DNA of 64,000 nt from Ectothiorhodospira sp. BSL-9 (GCF_001632845.1 NZ_CP011994.1:3172001-3236000); one strand, 5' to 3'; positions 1 to 9,167 are shown, counted from the first letter of the stretch. Notes: generated from the sequence alone by a model not told the origin. Program-made: numbers and translations.

Positions 1-480
1 GGCCAGCATGCGATGCACCACCCTGGACAACCAACGTCGGCGATCATCCGTATCGATGATGCGCTCGCTGAGCCACAGGCTCCAGGTGGCGGCATTCACG
101 AAGAATGGCCGATCACGCCCCAGGTGGGCATCCCAATGGGAGGCGGTGAGCTTGTCGTGGATCAGTCGGTCCGCCGTGGCTTTGTCCGGCACCCTGAGCA
201 GGGCCTCGGCCAGGCACATGAGGGCAATGCCCTCATCGCTGGAGAGATCATATTCCTGCATCAGCGCCGCCATGCCGGACTGGCGCTTCTGGGCGAGGAT
301 CATCCCCTTGACCAGACCACGGGCCAGGTACCGGGTACGGGTGCCGCTCTCCTCATCCTGGGGCAGACGTTCGAGCAGCATCCTCGCCGCCACGGCCTCA
401 TCGGCCCGATACAGCTTGCTGATGGATTGTCGATCGCGGTGCGGCAGAGAGTCGGGGTCGGCGTAGACAAATCGGCTCAT
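1..480 (-). CDS. putA: Bifunctional proline dehydrogenase / glutamate-semialdehyde dehydrogenase, N-terminal part
   Basis: This gene reads off the left edge of the window, so only about the first 160 residues are visible. The start ATG is at 480, preceded by an AGGA-type ribosome site. The stretch beginning SISKLYRADEAV, followed by MCLAEALLRVPDKATADRLI, is typical of the region just before the proline dehydrogenase barrel of PutA. PutA oxidises proline to glutamate in two steps at the membrane, using FAD and then NAD. The protein starts directly in this region and has no ribbon-helix-helix DNA-binding domain, so it should be the non-regulatory PutA type. Its aldehyde dehydrogenase half lies outside the window, so the bifunctional form is inferred. 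Confidence 0.85.
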   Translation of the reverse strand, partial: MSRFVYADPDSLPHRDRQSISKLYRADEAVAARMLLERLPQDEESGTRTRYLARGLVKGMILAQKRQSGMAALMQEYDLSSDEGIALMCLAEALLRVPDKATADRLIHDKLTASHWDAHLGRDRPFFVNAATWSLWLSERIIDTDDRRRWLSRVVHRMLA

Positions 481-624
481 GCTGTTGTCCTGTCTTCCTG
501 GCAATCGCATGAGGATAGCGCCAACACCCTTGGGGAATCCATGGATGTGCGGACGGGCGCAGGGCTATGGGCGTTGATTCATGGGTTGGGCGCAGGCGAT
601 GGGGGAGCAAACTGCCGGGCCCCA

Positions 625-646
625 CCCCTGCCGGGAGTTGCAGGGG
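625..646 (-). terminator. Hairpin downstream of the small exported-protein gene
   Basis: Perfect 7-bp inverted repeat, CCCCTGC at 625-631 and GCAGGGG at 640-646, with an 8-base loop. It lies just after the stop of the 666-1040 gene on the minus strand. There is no T-run, so it may be only a weak terminator or an RNA 3' end. Confidence 0.35.
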
Positions 647-665
647 CAAGGTAACAACTCAGTAT

Positions 666-1040
666 TCAGCGAGCGATCTTGTTGGCCACATCCAGATACT
701 TGCGGCCTTCTTCGCGGATTCTTTCCACATCGTTGACTTCCGATGCCAGGTGCACCTCTTCCAGGGTATCGGCCAGTTCGGCCAGATCCTGTTTCATGCG
801 CTCCAGCGCGTTTTCCAGGGTGTAGGTGAGTTCGTGGATGTGAGCCACGGCCTCCGGGGTCAATTCATCCCCGGCCAGCGCCGCTTCCAGTTTGCGGTTG
901 TATTCCACGAAGTTTTCCAGCGCCTGCTCCAGGGTATCGGCGGACTTGCCTTTGAAATGATCAACCCGATCCGCCAACGCTGCGGTGGAGGACATGGCCA
1001 TTCCGGCCGTGAGAGCAGCGATCATCAAGTATTTCTTCAC
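666..1040 (-). CDS. Small exported helical protein (DUF6746-like)
   Basis: A 124-aa protein read from GTG at 1040, chosen because AAAGGAG lies just upstream and the product then starts with a clean signal peptide (VKKYLMIAALTAGMAM... ending near ALA). The mature part, beginning RVDHFKGKSADTLEQALEN, is almost wholly alpha-helical and acidic, with heptad-like spacing, suggesting a small helical bundle in the periplasm. It resembles the uncharacterised family that I recall as DUF6746; this assignment is from memory of the motif. No cysteines or catalytic motif are visible. The function is unknown. It stands alone between putA and a decayed gene. An AT-rich imperfect palindrome lies about 100 bp upstream. 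Confidence 0.6.
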   Translation of the reverse strand: MKKYLMIAALTAGMAMSSTAALADRVDHFKGKSADTLEQALENFVEYNRKLEAALAGDELTPEAVAHIHELTYTLENALERMKQDLAELADTLEEVHLASEVNDVERIREEGRKYLDVANKIAR

Positions 1041-1352
1041 AGGAGACTCCTTTGGGGATACAGGATGGAAAAGGGTCCGGGGCGAAATCTCCCGGGGGCC
1101 GTGTTCGGGCCCAATTCTACCGTAACTGAACCTTAATGCATTCAATAATAATTCTTATTGGCTTTCCATGGCGAGGTCATTTCAGCGCATTGACCCGGGT
1201 CAAGTTCAAGGGATTCTGTTCTGCCGCTATTGACCATGCCGCACCTGCGATGATCGATATAAGGCTTTGATTTATTTGATCTGCGCCAGCGTATCGCCCA
1301 TTTTCTATCACCCGGCTATTGCCGATAGGGCGCGCTTTGTCCGATAGCCCAC
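1041..1352. other. Intergenic region with an AT-rich Fur-like site
   Basis: No supported gene. TTCAATAATAATTCTTATT at 1141-1159 is AT-rich and partly palindromic; its reverse strand matches roughly 11 of 19 positions of the Fur consensus by eye. It could control the exported-protein gene starting at 1040. The rest contains only short repeats of CCGATAG near 1320-1345 of unknown meaning. Confidence 0.25.
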
Positions 1353-1851
1353 TCATGACACCGCCCAGTAGCGCCGCCAGCGCTTGTCACCCGCAAAGCG
1401 CACCTCGCCCTTCTCGATCAGACCATCCAGCGTACGCTTGACCTGCCTTGGGTGGATTTCGCTGCCGATGCGCTGGCGGATATCGCCGATCGCGGATTCG
1501 GGGTAGCGCTTGAGGTCTTCCAGAATCAGGGCCGCGAGGCGGTGCGGTTCGATCCGCTTCAGGGTCGTTTCTCCGGCAAAATCGAGATGGCGTAGCAACC
1601 CCGGATCGACGAAATAGCGCGTAGCTTGCGTGCGCCCCGCGCTCTGGATCAGATCCCACTCCAGCAGCCGTTTGATCCAAGGTTGCAGCGTTTCGACGGA
1701 AGGCAGTTCCAGTACGTTGGCCAGTTCGCGGGCGGTCCATGGCGTCGTGCTGCGCCAATAGGCCCAGGGCGATGCGTTCGCGCTGGGTGAGCTGGTAGGT
1801 CTGGTCCGCCTTGGCAATGAAGTCGGCCGGTTTTGGTCGGGCGGATACCAA
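1353..1851 (-). pseudogene. Decayed C-terminal piece of an AlbA_2/AAA_4-type regulator (RecG-like)
   Basis: Two overlapping minus-strand frames join into one protein tail. The first reads ADFIAKADQTYQLTQRERI and the second TPWTARELANVLELPSVETL, continuing to KRWRRYWAVS. They meet near 1738, where one extra base breaks the frame at the MTARELA position. The joined tail has winged-helix character and looks like the C-terminus of the ATP-binding, AlbA_2-domain putative transcriptional regulators. The N-terminal nucleotide-binding part is missing, so this is a 5'-truncated and frameshifted remnant. The family assignment rests on remembered motif similarity. Confidence 0.55.
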
Positions 1852-2001
1852 TCACTGTGCGCATGCTTCGATTTCCCCGATGTGGCTTCGGGATGCTATC
1901 AGATGGGGATACTATCTGTCGGTGGCAGTGATCTTCTGGGCACACGGGAAATGGGGCTCGAGCGACTGTCATTCCTCATTGTTCTCAGGATTACCCTGCG
2001 C

Positions 2002-5000
2002 TCAACGTGGACCAAACTTCGTGATGGCCTCCATCAGGGTGGCCATGTCATCCACCACCTCGGGGATGGACCTACCCCCTGTGAGCCGCTCGATCTCCCG
2101 GGTAGCCGAGATGGGGTCCATGCCGTTCTCACCGAACCGCTCCAGCACCTCATGTACTTGCCCCCAATGCTGACGAGACTTGCGCAAAGCAGCTTCCGAA
2201 GCAGCTGACGAGGCAGTCACCGGGGGGAGCTTGTGGAAGTCCTTCGCGGCCGTGCGGCTCACTTCCTGAAGCTTCGTAAAGCGGTCCAGGCGCGGGTCAT
2301 TCAGGGTGTGAAAAGCCTTGTAGCGGGTCACATCCGAGGCCTGCTGCCCCCAGCCCCGGGAGATGTTCGATCGATTCGAGGACAGCCAGGCCACATCCCG
2401 ATAACTCTCCGCATGGACGCTGGTGGTCACGTTCTCCCAGGCCTGGGCGGCGGGCCGTCCAGTCACCTTGCGATAAGCCTGATCCCAGCTTCGCTGTGCG
2501 TCCGTTTGCCATTGATTCAGGTTGGCACGCTGGCCACCCTTGCGCAGGGTCCGGGCCATGCGCTCATCCAGCCCGATGTCGAAATCCATGCCCACCGATC
2601 CGGCACTGGCGGCATTGCGGAATTCCCTGAGTGGTTGCTGATTCCATCCCCGCGATTGCATGCCCGCATGGAAATTCGCCTCCACCTCAGCGTGCACCGA
2701 CCTGAGATGGGCGTTGTAGGCCGACTGGGTGCCGTAGGCTCCACGAAACTTCAGGAAGTTCTTGGCGTGGGGATTGCCATTGATAGCCGTCGCGTGATGC
2801 CGGACCCGGGACTGCAACAACAGGATCTCCTCAGCGGAGCGCCCCGCCCGTCCGGCTGCCTGAAGTTGCTGCTGGGTATTCTGGAAGTCGCGCACCAGCT
2901 TTTCCCCTTGCTGACGCCCCCGGCGAAACTCTGCCAGCGCCCGACTCTCGGCCGCCGTCACCCGGGCCCCAGGTGCCTGCGAACCCGTCCGCACGGGCTG
3001 AGCCCGCTGAGTCGGCGTTGCCCGGGATCTGAGCACCTGACTAAAGCCGTATTCCATGGCCTTGGATGTTGCAAAGGACACGGAACCGCGCCACAAGGCC
3101 CCCTTGATCCCCTCTTCCCGATAACCGCGCATGGCCTCCGCTGCCGCAGTCACCTTGGGCCCCATGTAGGTGGCCGTCTGCAGCACCGCCTCCATGGGCC
3201 CACCGGCGATATAGCCGGTCACCGACTGGTAGGCCAGATTCACGGGGCGCCCGCCAAACAGCGAGGCTACCATCATGCTGTGGTTCGCGCCCTTGCGGAT
3301 ATTGTCCACGGCATCGTGGGCCAGTTCAGCCCAGGCCTGGCTCTCCTCGGCGGCGGCCAGTTCAGCCTCGCGATACCCCTGCACCTGGTTGCCCAGGGCC
3401 GAGGCCATACGTTGCAGGGTGTCATGGTCTAACTCACGGCGGACCTCAGGGGTAAGCTGATTCTCGATGAAACTCAGCGCCCGCTCATGCTCCGTTTCGG
3501 GCAGCATCGTGGCCAGCTGGTACACCGAATCCACAGCCCGATCGAAGTCCTCCAGGCGCCGCTGGGTCTTGCGGATGTTGGCAATCATGCCCTGATGAGC
3601 ATAGTCGTCAAAGACGCTGCGGGTGTGCACCGGCTGGCCGGTCTGGATGGAGGCGATCCGGTCTTGTTCGGATTGCAGATCGGCCATGGCGGTGATGATG
3701 CGAAACTCCAGTTCAGCTCGCCGATCCGGATCCTCCTCCACGGCCAGCGCCTCCTGGTCGCGCTCCAGAGTGCCTTCGATAAAGGCAATATTGGTCTCGT
3801 GAGTCTCGATGCGGGCCCTTTGACGGACTGCCTCCAGTGCCGCTTCGGCTTCGACCTCGGCCTGCGCTTCCGCAGCGGCACGGGCTTCTCGCAGGGCCTC
3901 CCGCGCCTTGGCCAGATCCGCCAGCAGTACATCCACCGGGTCCTCCTGAGGTGGATCGAGGGGAGGAGGCACATCACCGAGCGCTGAGGCGAAAAGGGTC
4001 TGGAAACGGGCCAGATCCTGCCGCACATGACCGTGCTCATCCCAGGGCCGAGTCTCCAGCCACTCCCGGGCCGCCCGCTGGAACGCGGGGGTATGCTGGA
4101 AGATCATGCGGGCATCGTTATAAGTGCTTTCAGTGATCCGCATCAGGATGCGCTGGATCACCCCCGAGCGAGACACCAGGTCCGCCGCATCTTCGGCCGC
4201 ATCTCCACTGCGCTGTGGCGCAGCCGCCTGAACCTCATCCTTGCGCTCCTGCAGCTTGGCCATTCTGTCATTGAAGGCGGTTTCGAAGGCTGCCGGACTC
4301 ACCACCGATGGATAATCCAAGGGAGTATCCAGGCGACTGGCGCGAGAAGCCTGCATTACCAGGATGGCCGGTTCTTCGTCATCCTCATCCATCAACTCCG
4401 TACGGATGCGGAAACGGTCTTCCCTGAAGCCATGTCCCAGGCCAGGAAGATAATCATGCTCGCCCTGCTGCATGGGGAACACATCCACCAGAACCGGTGG
4501 ACCCTCGTCATCGTCCCCTTCCTGAAGAAAAAAAGCGCGATATTCAGGGGCCTCCGCCGGGCCTACTGCATACACCAGGAAAACCAGGGGCATACCCGGC
4601 AACGCGTCGAGTATGGAATTCCCCTCCACCCCCGCATAACCAACCCATACCCCCTCGTAAGGGGCCGGTGGCGCCACCGCATCCAGCATGGCATCGATGG
4701 CCGCCTGGTGCCGTTGTGCCGCCGCCTCCTTGGCCTGAACCGGGTCCGGCGCGTCCCCCAGTGCCTGGATGGCCCCTGCCAGCTCGTCGGCCCGCTGTTG
4801 CAGGGCAGCCATGTAATCCTGCTGCATCAAGGCTCGGTTGAGTGCTGCCCGGGTATGAGATTCGCTGTCGTACTCGGCGGCAAACACGGCCTCCTCCCAG
4901 GCCTCATCAAAGGCCTCAGCTGCCTTGTCCAGTGCCTCACGCACATTGATGAACTCCGACAGCAACGGCGTCATCTGCCGAAAGTGTTCGATGATGGACC

Positions 5001-5607
5001 CATCGGGAAAATCGAAATAGGGCCCCCAATAAGCGGCAAAACGTTCCTCTTCCTCAGGTGAAAGGGGCCCCATCAACACCCGAGTCGCCTCCATGGCGGT
5101 GGTGATCATGCCGGTGTACTGAGCCTCACTCATCTGCTCCACGGGAAATTCCGGCGGCATGGGCATTGGGGGCAGCGGCCTGAACGCTGGTGGCAAGATC
5201 GCGTCAGCAACATCCACGGCATCCTCTTCCAGCAGACCGCGCATCTCAAAGAGCAATTCATCCAGCGCGACCCTCACCGCCGGTTCCAGATCCCGTGCTG
5301 AGCCCTGACGGATCTCGCGCAGCTCCACCAGCGTCAGCCCCAGCAGATCCACCCCCCCTTCCCGCAGGACCCCCAAGGCCGCCACGGATGAACGGGGAAT
5401 GATCTCGAAGGCCAGCAGGGCACGCAGGGTGAGCCTTTCAGGGTCACGCAATTCCGCGGGCAAGCCGGCCCATGGGTCCATGGGAACCGTGTCGTCACCC
5501 TGAACCGACACCGGCACGCCTGAGACAGCCAGGGCAACCCCCAGCCACAGGACGCGACGCGCAAACCGGCCGCCACCTGGACGACGAAAACCGCTCGCTC
5601 CGCTCAT
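2002..5607 (-). CDS. Large secreted protein of unknown function (1201 aa)
   Basis: Starts at ATG 5607 with AGGGG upstream. Residues 1-37 form a signal peptide (basic FARR, then VLWLGVALAVSG). Next come an acidic, proline-rich N-terminal region, a beta-rich segment starting near GVWVGYAGVEG, a long Ala/Glu/Arg coiled coil around residues 565-665, and a Gly/Ala-rich mildly hydrophobic stretch (SVTGYIAGGPMEAV to FATSKAMEYGF). A C-terminal helical domain follows, carrying GMDFDIGLDE and a closing LTGGRSIPEVV. The layout (signal, coiled coil, hydrophobic linker, distinct C-terminal domain) recalls secreted polymorphic toxins or large adhesins, but no known toxin domain is recognised. It sits 23 bp after the 98-aa secreted protein gene and is probably co-transcribed. 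The function is unknown. Confidence 0.7.
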   Translation of the reverse strand: MSGASGFRRPGGGRFARRVLWLGVALAVSGVPVSVQGDDTVPMDPWAGLPAELRDPERLTLRALLAFEIIPRSSVAALGVLREGGVDLLGLTLVELREIRQGSARDLEPAVRVALDELLFEMRGLLEEDAVDVADAILPPAFRPLPPMPMPPEFPVEQMSEAQYTGMITTAMEATRVLMGPLSPEEEERFAAYWGPYFDFPDGSIIEHFRQMTPLLSEFINVREALDKAAEAFDEAWEEAVFAAEYDSESHTRAALNRALMQQDYMAALQQRADELAGAIQALGDAPDPVQAKEAAAQRHQAAIDAMLDAVAPPAPYEGVWVGYAGVEGNSILDALPGMPLVFLVYAVGPAEAPEYRAFFLQEGDDDEGPPVLVDVFPMQQGEHDYLPGLGHGFREDRFRIRTELMDEDDEEPAILVMQASRASRLDTPLDYPSVVSPAAFETAFNDRMAKLQERKDEVQAAAPQRSGDAAEDAADLVSRSGVIQRILMRITESTYNDARMIFQHTPAFQRAAREWLETRPWDEHGHVRQDLARFQTLFASALGDVPPPLDPPQEDPVDVLLADLAKAREALREARAAAEAQAEVEAEAALEAVRQRARIETHETNIAFIEGTLERDQEALAVEEDPDRRAELEFRIITAMADLQSEQDRIASIQTGQPVHTRSVFDDYAHQGMIANIRKTQRRLEDFDRAVDSVYQLATMLPETEHERALSFIENQLTPEVRRELDHDTLQRMASALGNQVQGYREAELAAAEESQAWAELAHDAVDNIRKGANHSMMVASLFGGRPVNLAYQSVTGYIAGGPMEAVLQTATYMGPKVTAAAEAMRGYREEGIKGALWRGSVSFATSKAMEYGFSQVLRSRATPTQRAQPVRTGSQAPGARVTAAESRALAEFRRGRQQGEKLVRDFQNTQQQLQAAGRAGRSAEEILLLQSRVRHHATAINGNPHAKNFLKFRGAYGTQSAYNAHLRSVHAEVEANFHAGMQSRGWNQQPLREFRNAASAGSVGMDFDIGLDERMARTLRKGGQRANLNQWQTDAQRSWDQAYRKVTGRPAAQAWENVTTSVHAESYRDVAWLSSNRSNISRGWGQQASDVTRYKAFHTLNDPRLDRFTKLQEVSRTAAKDFHKLPPVTASSAASEAALRKSRQHWGQVHEVLERFGENGMDPISATREIERLTGGRSIPEVVDDMATLMEAITKFGPR

Positions 5608-5630
5608 GTCGACCCCTGCTTGATCAGGTA

Positions 5631-5927
5631 TCAGTTACAGCTGCCCCGACGGGGCAAGTTGGTGCGCCAGTTGCCTGGAGAGGGAGATTGGGACTGGCTG
5701 CAGAAGCGGCTCACGATCTCGTCATAGGAGCGGGGGCCGTTGATTTCGCTGGCATTGCGGTTCTGGAGGATACCGCGCCCGGTGAGGGCCGCCGTGTCGC
5801 AGGCCACGTGGTAATCGCCATTGGGGAGTTTGCCCCAGTAACAACGATTGGAATCCAGGGCATGAGCCGGTGAGGCCATCAGAAAGCCAGCGCCGAAAAA
5901 GATCAGGCTCAGAAGATATCGAGACAT
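5631..5927 (-). CDS. Small secreted cysteine-containing protein (98 aa)
   Basis: Starts at ATG 5927 (MSRYLLSLIFFGAGFLMA), giving a clear signal peptide cut after AHA. The mature protein is about 75 residues with four cysteines (RCYWG, HVACDT, RFCSQ, GSCN), which could form two disulfides in the periplasm or outside the cell. The sequence NGDYHVACDTAA is not one I recognise. Its stop is 23 bp before the 1201-aa gene, so the pair looks like an operon with this gene first. It could be a partner, chaperone or inhibitor of the large protein, but this is inference from position only. Confidence 0.6.
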   Translation of the reverse strand: MSRYLLSLIFFGAGFLMASPAHALDSNRCYWGKLPNGDYHVACDTAALTGRGILQNRNASEINGPRSYDEIVSRFCSQSQSPSPGNWRTNLPRRGSCN

Positions 5928-6053
5928 GAGAATCACCTGTAAGGTCTTGGTATGGAACACGCTCGGGTTCTACCCGAACCACGTACCCAGATTTGTGCAG
6001 GACCCAGCAGATGACAAGTCGACCAGTTGTCGACCAAGGGACAACCGGAGCCA

Positions 6054-6695
6054 TCAAGGCGCCGGTTCAACGCGCCAGCGCGACCAGACCGGTTGCCCCC
6101 TCACCTCCAGGCCCAGATCCCGCAACCAGTCGGCCACCATCCCATTGGAATTGGAGTTCAGGCTGTAATCCCGGGGGTGCTCCACGAATTCCAGGTCGAA
6201 TCGGGCGTTGTAGAGGCGGGTGGACAGTTGCTCTTCGTACACTGCGTCCAGTGCTTGTTGCAGGGAGCGTGCCTCGCCGGAAGCCACCTCCAGGGGGATG
6301 ACCTCGGCAATGCCCACGCGCACTCGGGAGCGCACCGTTGTCTCATCCGGCGGGCCTTCAAGCACACGACGCCCCAGAGTGGCCTGGGTAGGCCACATCA
6401 GTGCCCTGAATCCGCTCTTCCAGCCCATCTCGGCCTCGGCATAGTAGGACCAGTCGCCGTAGGAATATCGGGTCATGGTGGAGTCGTCGGGCCCCGGCAG
6501 GACCAGACTGGAGTGACGCCCATGGTCCAGGAGCAGCACCGTGACCGGGTCCTCGGGCGGTGAATCCGGCTTGACGATGGTGGCGCCGCAGCCGGTGAGC
6601 AGGGCCAACATCAGGCACAGACTCATCACCCGTCCCGCGAGTGCCCAACCTCGCTGCCCGGCGTTCCACGGCTCACGGTTCATGCCTGCCCACAT
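6054..6695 (-). CDS. Lipoprotein related to the DUF2459 (TIGR02117-like) group
   Basis: The start at 6695 (MWAGMNREPW) follows a GGGAG ribosome site; a longer reading from 6797 lacks one. The product of 213 aa has a lipobox, LALLTGC, with the acylated Cys in the first quarter. The mature part, starting TVLLLDHGRHSSLVLPG and including YSYGDWSYYAEAEMGW, resembles the uncharacterised DUF2459 proteins, in which a short beta strand is followed by His and Ser near the N-terminus. That similarity is moderate. Expected location is the inner face of the outer membrane. No functional partner is apparent. Confidence 0.55.
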   Translation of the reverse strand: MWAGMNREPWNAGQRGWALAGRVMSLCLMLALLTGCGATIVKPDSPPEDPVTVLLLDHGRHSSLVLPGPDDSTMTRYSYGDWSYYAEAEMGWKSGFRALMWPTQATLGRRVLEGPPDETTVRSRVRVGIAEVIPLEVASGEARSLQQALDAVYEEQLSTRLYNARFDLEFVEHPRDYSLNSNSNGMVADWLRDLGLEVRGQPVWSRWRVEPAP

Positions 6696-6797
6696 CGGCT
6701 CCCTACCCCCGTCATGAAACATGGCAACCAGCCTGCACCAGCCCCACCCCCGTGGCAACGCAACGGGTCTGCGCCAGAGAAGCCTCCAAACCCCCAC

Positions 6798-6818
6798 TAT
6801 CCACAGAACCTGTGGATA
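6798..6818. promoter_or_regulatory. Inverted pair of DnaA-box-like sequences
   Basis: TATCCACAG at 6798-6806 and CTGTGGATA at 6810-6818 form a perfect 9-bp inverted repeat with a 3-base spacer. The right arm extended by one base gives, on the minus strand, the consensus DnaA box TTATCCACA; the left arm differs by one base. An AT-rich stretch lies about 80 bp to the right. Confidence 0.45.
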
Positions 6819-7081
6819 ACATTGTGGACAGACTGTACGAAACCGTCGTGAATGCCCGTGCTGTGGTCCTTGTGTTCAAGTTGTACGAAAATTGGCCACT
6901 AGATTTAAATCAATTATTTTCAAAGAGTTAGAATTAGAGGAAATAACAGGCCGGAAATCTTGACAACCCCTGCGGGGATACGATAGGCGCGTGCTGCCGT
7001 GTGCATAACCACTGTGTTAGGAGCGTCTGAGTGGTGCAAAAAACCCTGGACACAGTGCCGCCCGCACCCCCTCATCCCCAG

Positions 7082-7107
7082 CCCTTCTCCCCCTCAGGGG
7101 AGAAGGG
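7082..7107. repeat. Perfect hairpin, REP-like element
   Basis: CCCTTCTCCCC (7082-7092) and GGGGAGAAGGG (7097-7107) form an 11-bp stem with a CTCA loop. The flanking CCCCCTCATCCCCAG is typical of short dispersed palindromes found in many proteobacterial genomes. No second copy was seen in this window. Confidence 0.5.
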
Positions 7108-7253
7108 GGCAACATTGTCCTTGAGTATGTCTCATCCATAAGGGAGTCAGGCTACCACGTGAGGCGCGATGGGCAACCCAACCTCTGTCCATTCATCCAG
7201 CTTTGATGATAACATTCTGAATGAATGCGATTTTTAATAACAACAAACACTAA

Positions 7254-7946
7254 ATGGCCAATTTCGCAACGCATGTAAGTGTCGCCGGGATGTTCGCGAC
7301 GGGGCTGGCCGGCGCCACCCTGGCCACAGGGCGGCTGGATGGCTGGGAATCCCTGGGATTGATGCTCTTCCTGGTGGCCGGCACCCTTCTGCCCGACATC
7401 GACGTGGATGGCGGGCGGCCCCAGCGAGCCCTGTTCGGGGCGCTCTCGCTGGTGGCTGCCACCGCAGTGGTCGCAATACTGCCCGCTTCCTACAACCACC
7501 GGGTGGACTGGCTTCCCCAGATCGAGCCCATTGGATGCGAGATCTTCGCCCTGGCCCTGCTGGCCTGGTTTGTGGTGCGTTATCCCCTGGCCATGCTTTT
7601 CCAGCGTCTCAGCCGACACCGCGGACTGTGCCACAGCCTCGTGGTCGGCCTGTGCTGGAGCCTGGGGTGGGTTTACGTGGGGCTGCAGTGCCTGACGGCG
7701 GACGTACTGGTGATCTGGCTTCAGGGCGTCGCCATCTTCCTGGGGTTCCTGATCCACCTGGTACTGGACGAGCTGTACAGTGTCGACATCAACAATGCCC
7801 GCATCCGGCGCTCCTTCGGCTCAGCCCTCAAGGTCCTGCAGCCGGATTTCCCACTGGGCTCCATTGCCGCTTGCATCCTCCTGGGGGTACTGATCTGGCT
7901 GCTGCCCTATCCCGAGGAATTGCTGCAATGGCTGGTTGCGCTTTGA
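7254..7946 (+). CDS. YdjM-like membrane-bound metal-dependent hydrolase
   Basis: A 230-aa integral membrane protein with about five hydrophobic segments. The family's metal-binding signature is present: LLPDIDVDGG near residue 45, SRHRGLCHSL near residue 120 and a His/Asp pair in GFLIHLVLDELYSVD near 165. These Asp/His motifs are those of the YdjM (LexA-regulated, DUF457) group of predicted inner-membrane hydrolases. The physiological substrate is not established for the family. The gene stands alone, convergent with the btuB remnant to its right. No LexA box was noticed at its start. Confidence 0.75.
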   Translation: MANFATHVSVAGMFATGLAGATLATGRLDGWESLGLMLFLVAGTLLPDIDVDGGRPQRALFGALSLVAATAVVAILPASYNHRVDWLPQIEPIGCEIFALALLAWFVVRYPLAMLFQRLSRHRGLCHSLVVGLCWSLGWVYVGLQCLTADVLVIWLQGVAIFLGFLIHLVLDELYSVDINNARIRRSFGSALKVLQPDFPLGSIAACILLGVLIWLLPYPEELLQWLVAL

Positions 7947-8010
7947 GGCTCCTGCTCCATTGGGGCAAACACCCACTTGCCAGCACATACAAAGATCAGA
8001 GCGCCACCAT

Positions 8011-9003
8011 TTAACCCCAGAATTTCACCCCGGAATGTATCCAGTTCAGAAACGTGACCTCCCGTAGTCCGAATTCACTATCGGCTGCGGGCGCAAATCC
8101 AAAGCCGACCGGATCCAGAAACTCGTTGGAGCGATTCAGCTTGAACCGGCTCTCGTAGATCTGATAGCGAATTTCCAGGGCATCGGTGACCAGCCAATCG
8201 GCGGTCGCTGCCAGATCCCGGCGGCCACTGTCTTCGCTGCGGCGGGCGGGGAAACTGCCGGCCTTGACGGTTTCACCACTTTCCTCGAGTCCGGTAGAGA
8301 CGGGAGGCGTATCGTGCAGGAACCGTGTCTGCCGCTCCTCCTGCATCCATCCCCCTTCAATCTCAACCTGCAGATTGTCCGTCAACCAGTGGTTGACCCC
8401 AGCCCGAAGGTTATAGACGTCTGCCTGTTCCCGATGGTCCTGATCAAAGTTGTAGGCTGCCACATCAACGGGCGGCCGGGTGTCCACGTTTCCTGTGGCC
8501 CGCTTATGGTAGGCATACCGTTCCATGACGTCGGCAAACAGGCGCACTCGGGTATCCCGCGTACCGCCCCCCAGATACAACGTACCGTGGCGACGCTGAC
8601 CACCCTCAGCATGGGTGGGTACTCCGACCTGGGCCTCCATGCCGCCCTCAAACCCGGACTCGGGGCGTCGGGTAATGATATTGATCACACCGGCAAGGGC
8701 ATCGGCACCGTACACCACGCTGGCCGGTCCTTTGACGATCTCGATCCGCTCAATGTGACTGACCGGCAGGCGGTTCAACTCCCCGCCACGACCAGACGTG
8801 CCGGCAACACGGCGACCGTCGATGATGACTTGCGTACTGGCCGGCGTGCGTTCGACCCTACGCTCAGTGCGGGTGGCAGCCGTCACGGTCATCTTGGGAA
8901 GGGTATATGCGGAATCCTCGGCAGATGCGGTGGAGCCGACAGCAAGCAAGGACAAGGTCGTGGCGCTACTCATCAGCGCCATCATCAGGGCTCGATCACT
9001 CAT
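8011..9003 (-). pseudogene. btuB: Truncated BtuB-like TonB-dependent receptor with a deleted plug segment
   Basis: The 330-aa product starts at ATG 9003, has a signal peptide (MSSATTLSLLAVGSTASA) and a TonB-box-like KMTVTA. In intact BtuB-type receptors about 45 residues of plug lie between the TPASTQVI segment and the IDGRRV segment; here the two are fused directly (TPASTQVIIDGRRVAG), so part of the plug is missing in frame. The rest of the plug (IERIEIVKGPASVVYG, GVINIITRRP) is intact. The barrel stops at 8011, giving about half the usual 600 or more residues. The upstream cobalamin riboswitch supports vitamin B12 as the original substrate. Loss of half the barrel should abolish function. 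Confidence 0.8.
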
Positions 9004-9167
9004 TAAAGCTGACTCCTTGGCGCGCACGACCCCGTGCGCGCAGGGAAGGTCCATGGGCCGCGGGGAGTCAGCAAGGGGGGAGTATCAGGCAGGACACAAC
9101 CACACAACGGCGGCGCGCACTTAGCACCCACACCGGCTTGCCGCGCCCCGCGGTACTCGGGTACGCC

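Larger units (their letters stand above)
6696..7253. other. Non-coding region with DnaA-box palindrome, AT-rich stretch and repeat hairpin
   Basis: There is no supported gene here. Features are the DnaA-box-like palindrome at 6798-6818, direct repeats of TGTACGAAA at 6834-6842 and 6882-6890, an AT-rich stretch at about 6895-6950, and a perfect hairpin at 7082-7107. A possible sigma-70 promoter on the plus strand has TTGACA at about 6960 and GATAGG 16 bases later; it could drive the gene at 7254, though with a long leader. Confidence 0.4.

Noticed and set aside
13-654. Long plus-strand frames over the putA start
   Set aside because: They lie antisense to a protein that clearly matches PutA, and their translations have no recognisable features.
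6780-6960. Chromosomal replication origin
   Set aside because: Only one consensus and one near-consensus DnaA box are seen and neither dnaA nor mnmG is near; kept only as a possible DnaA site.
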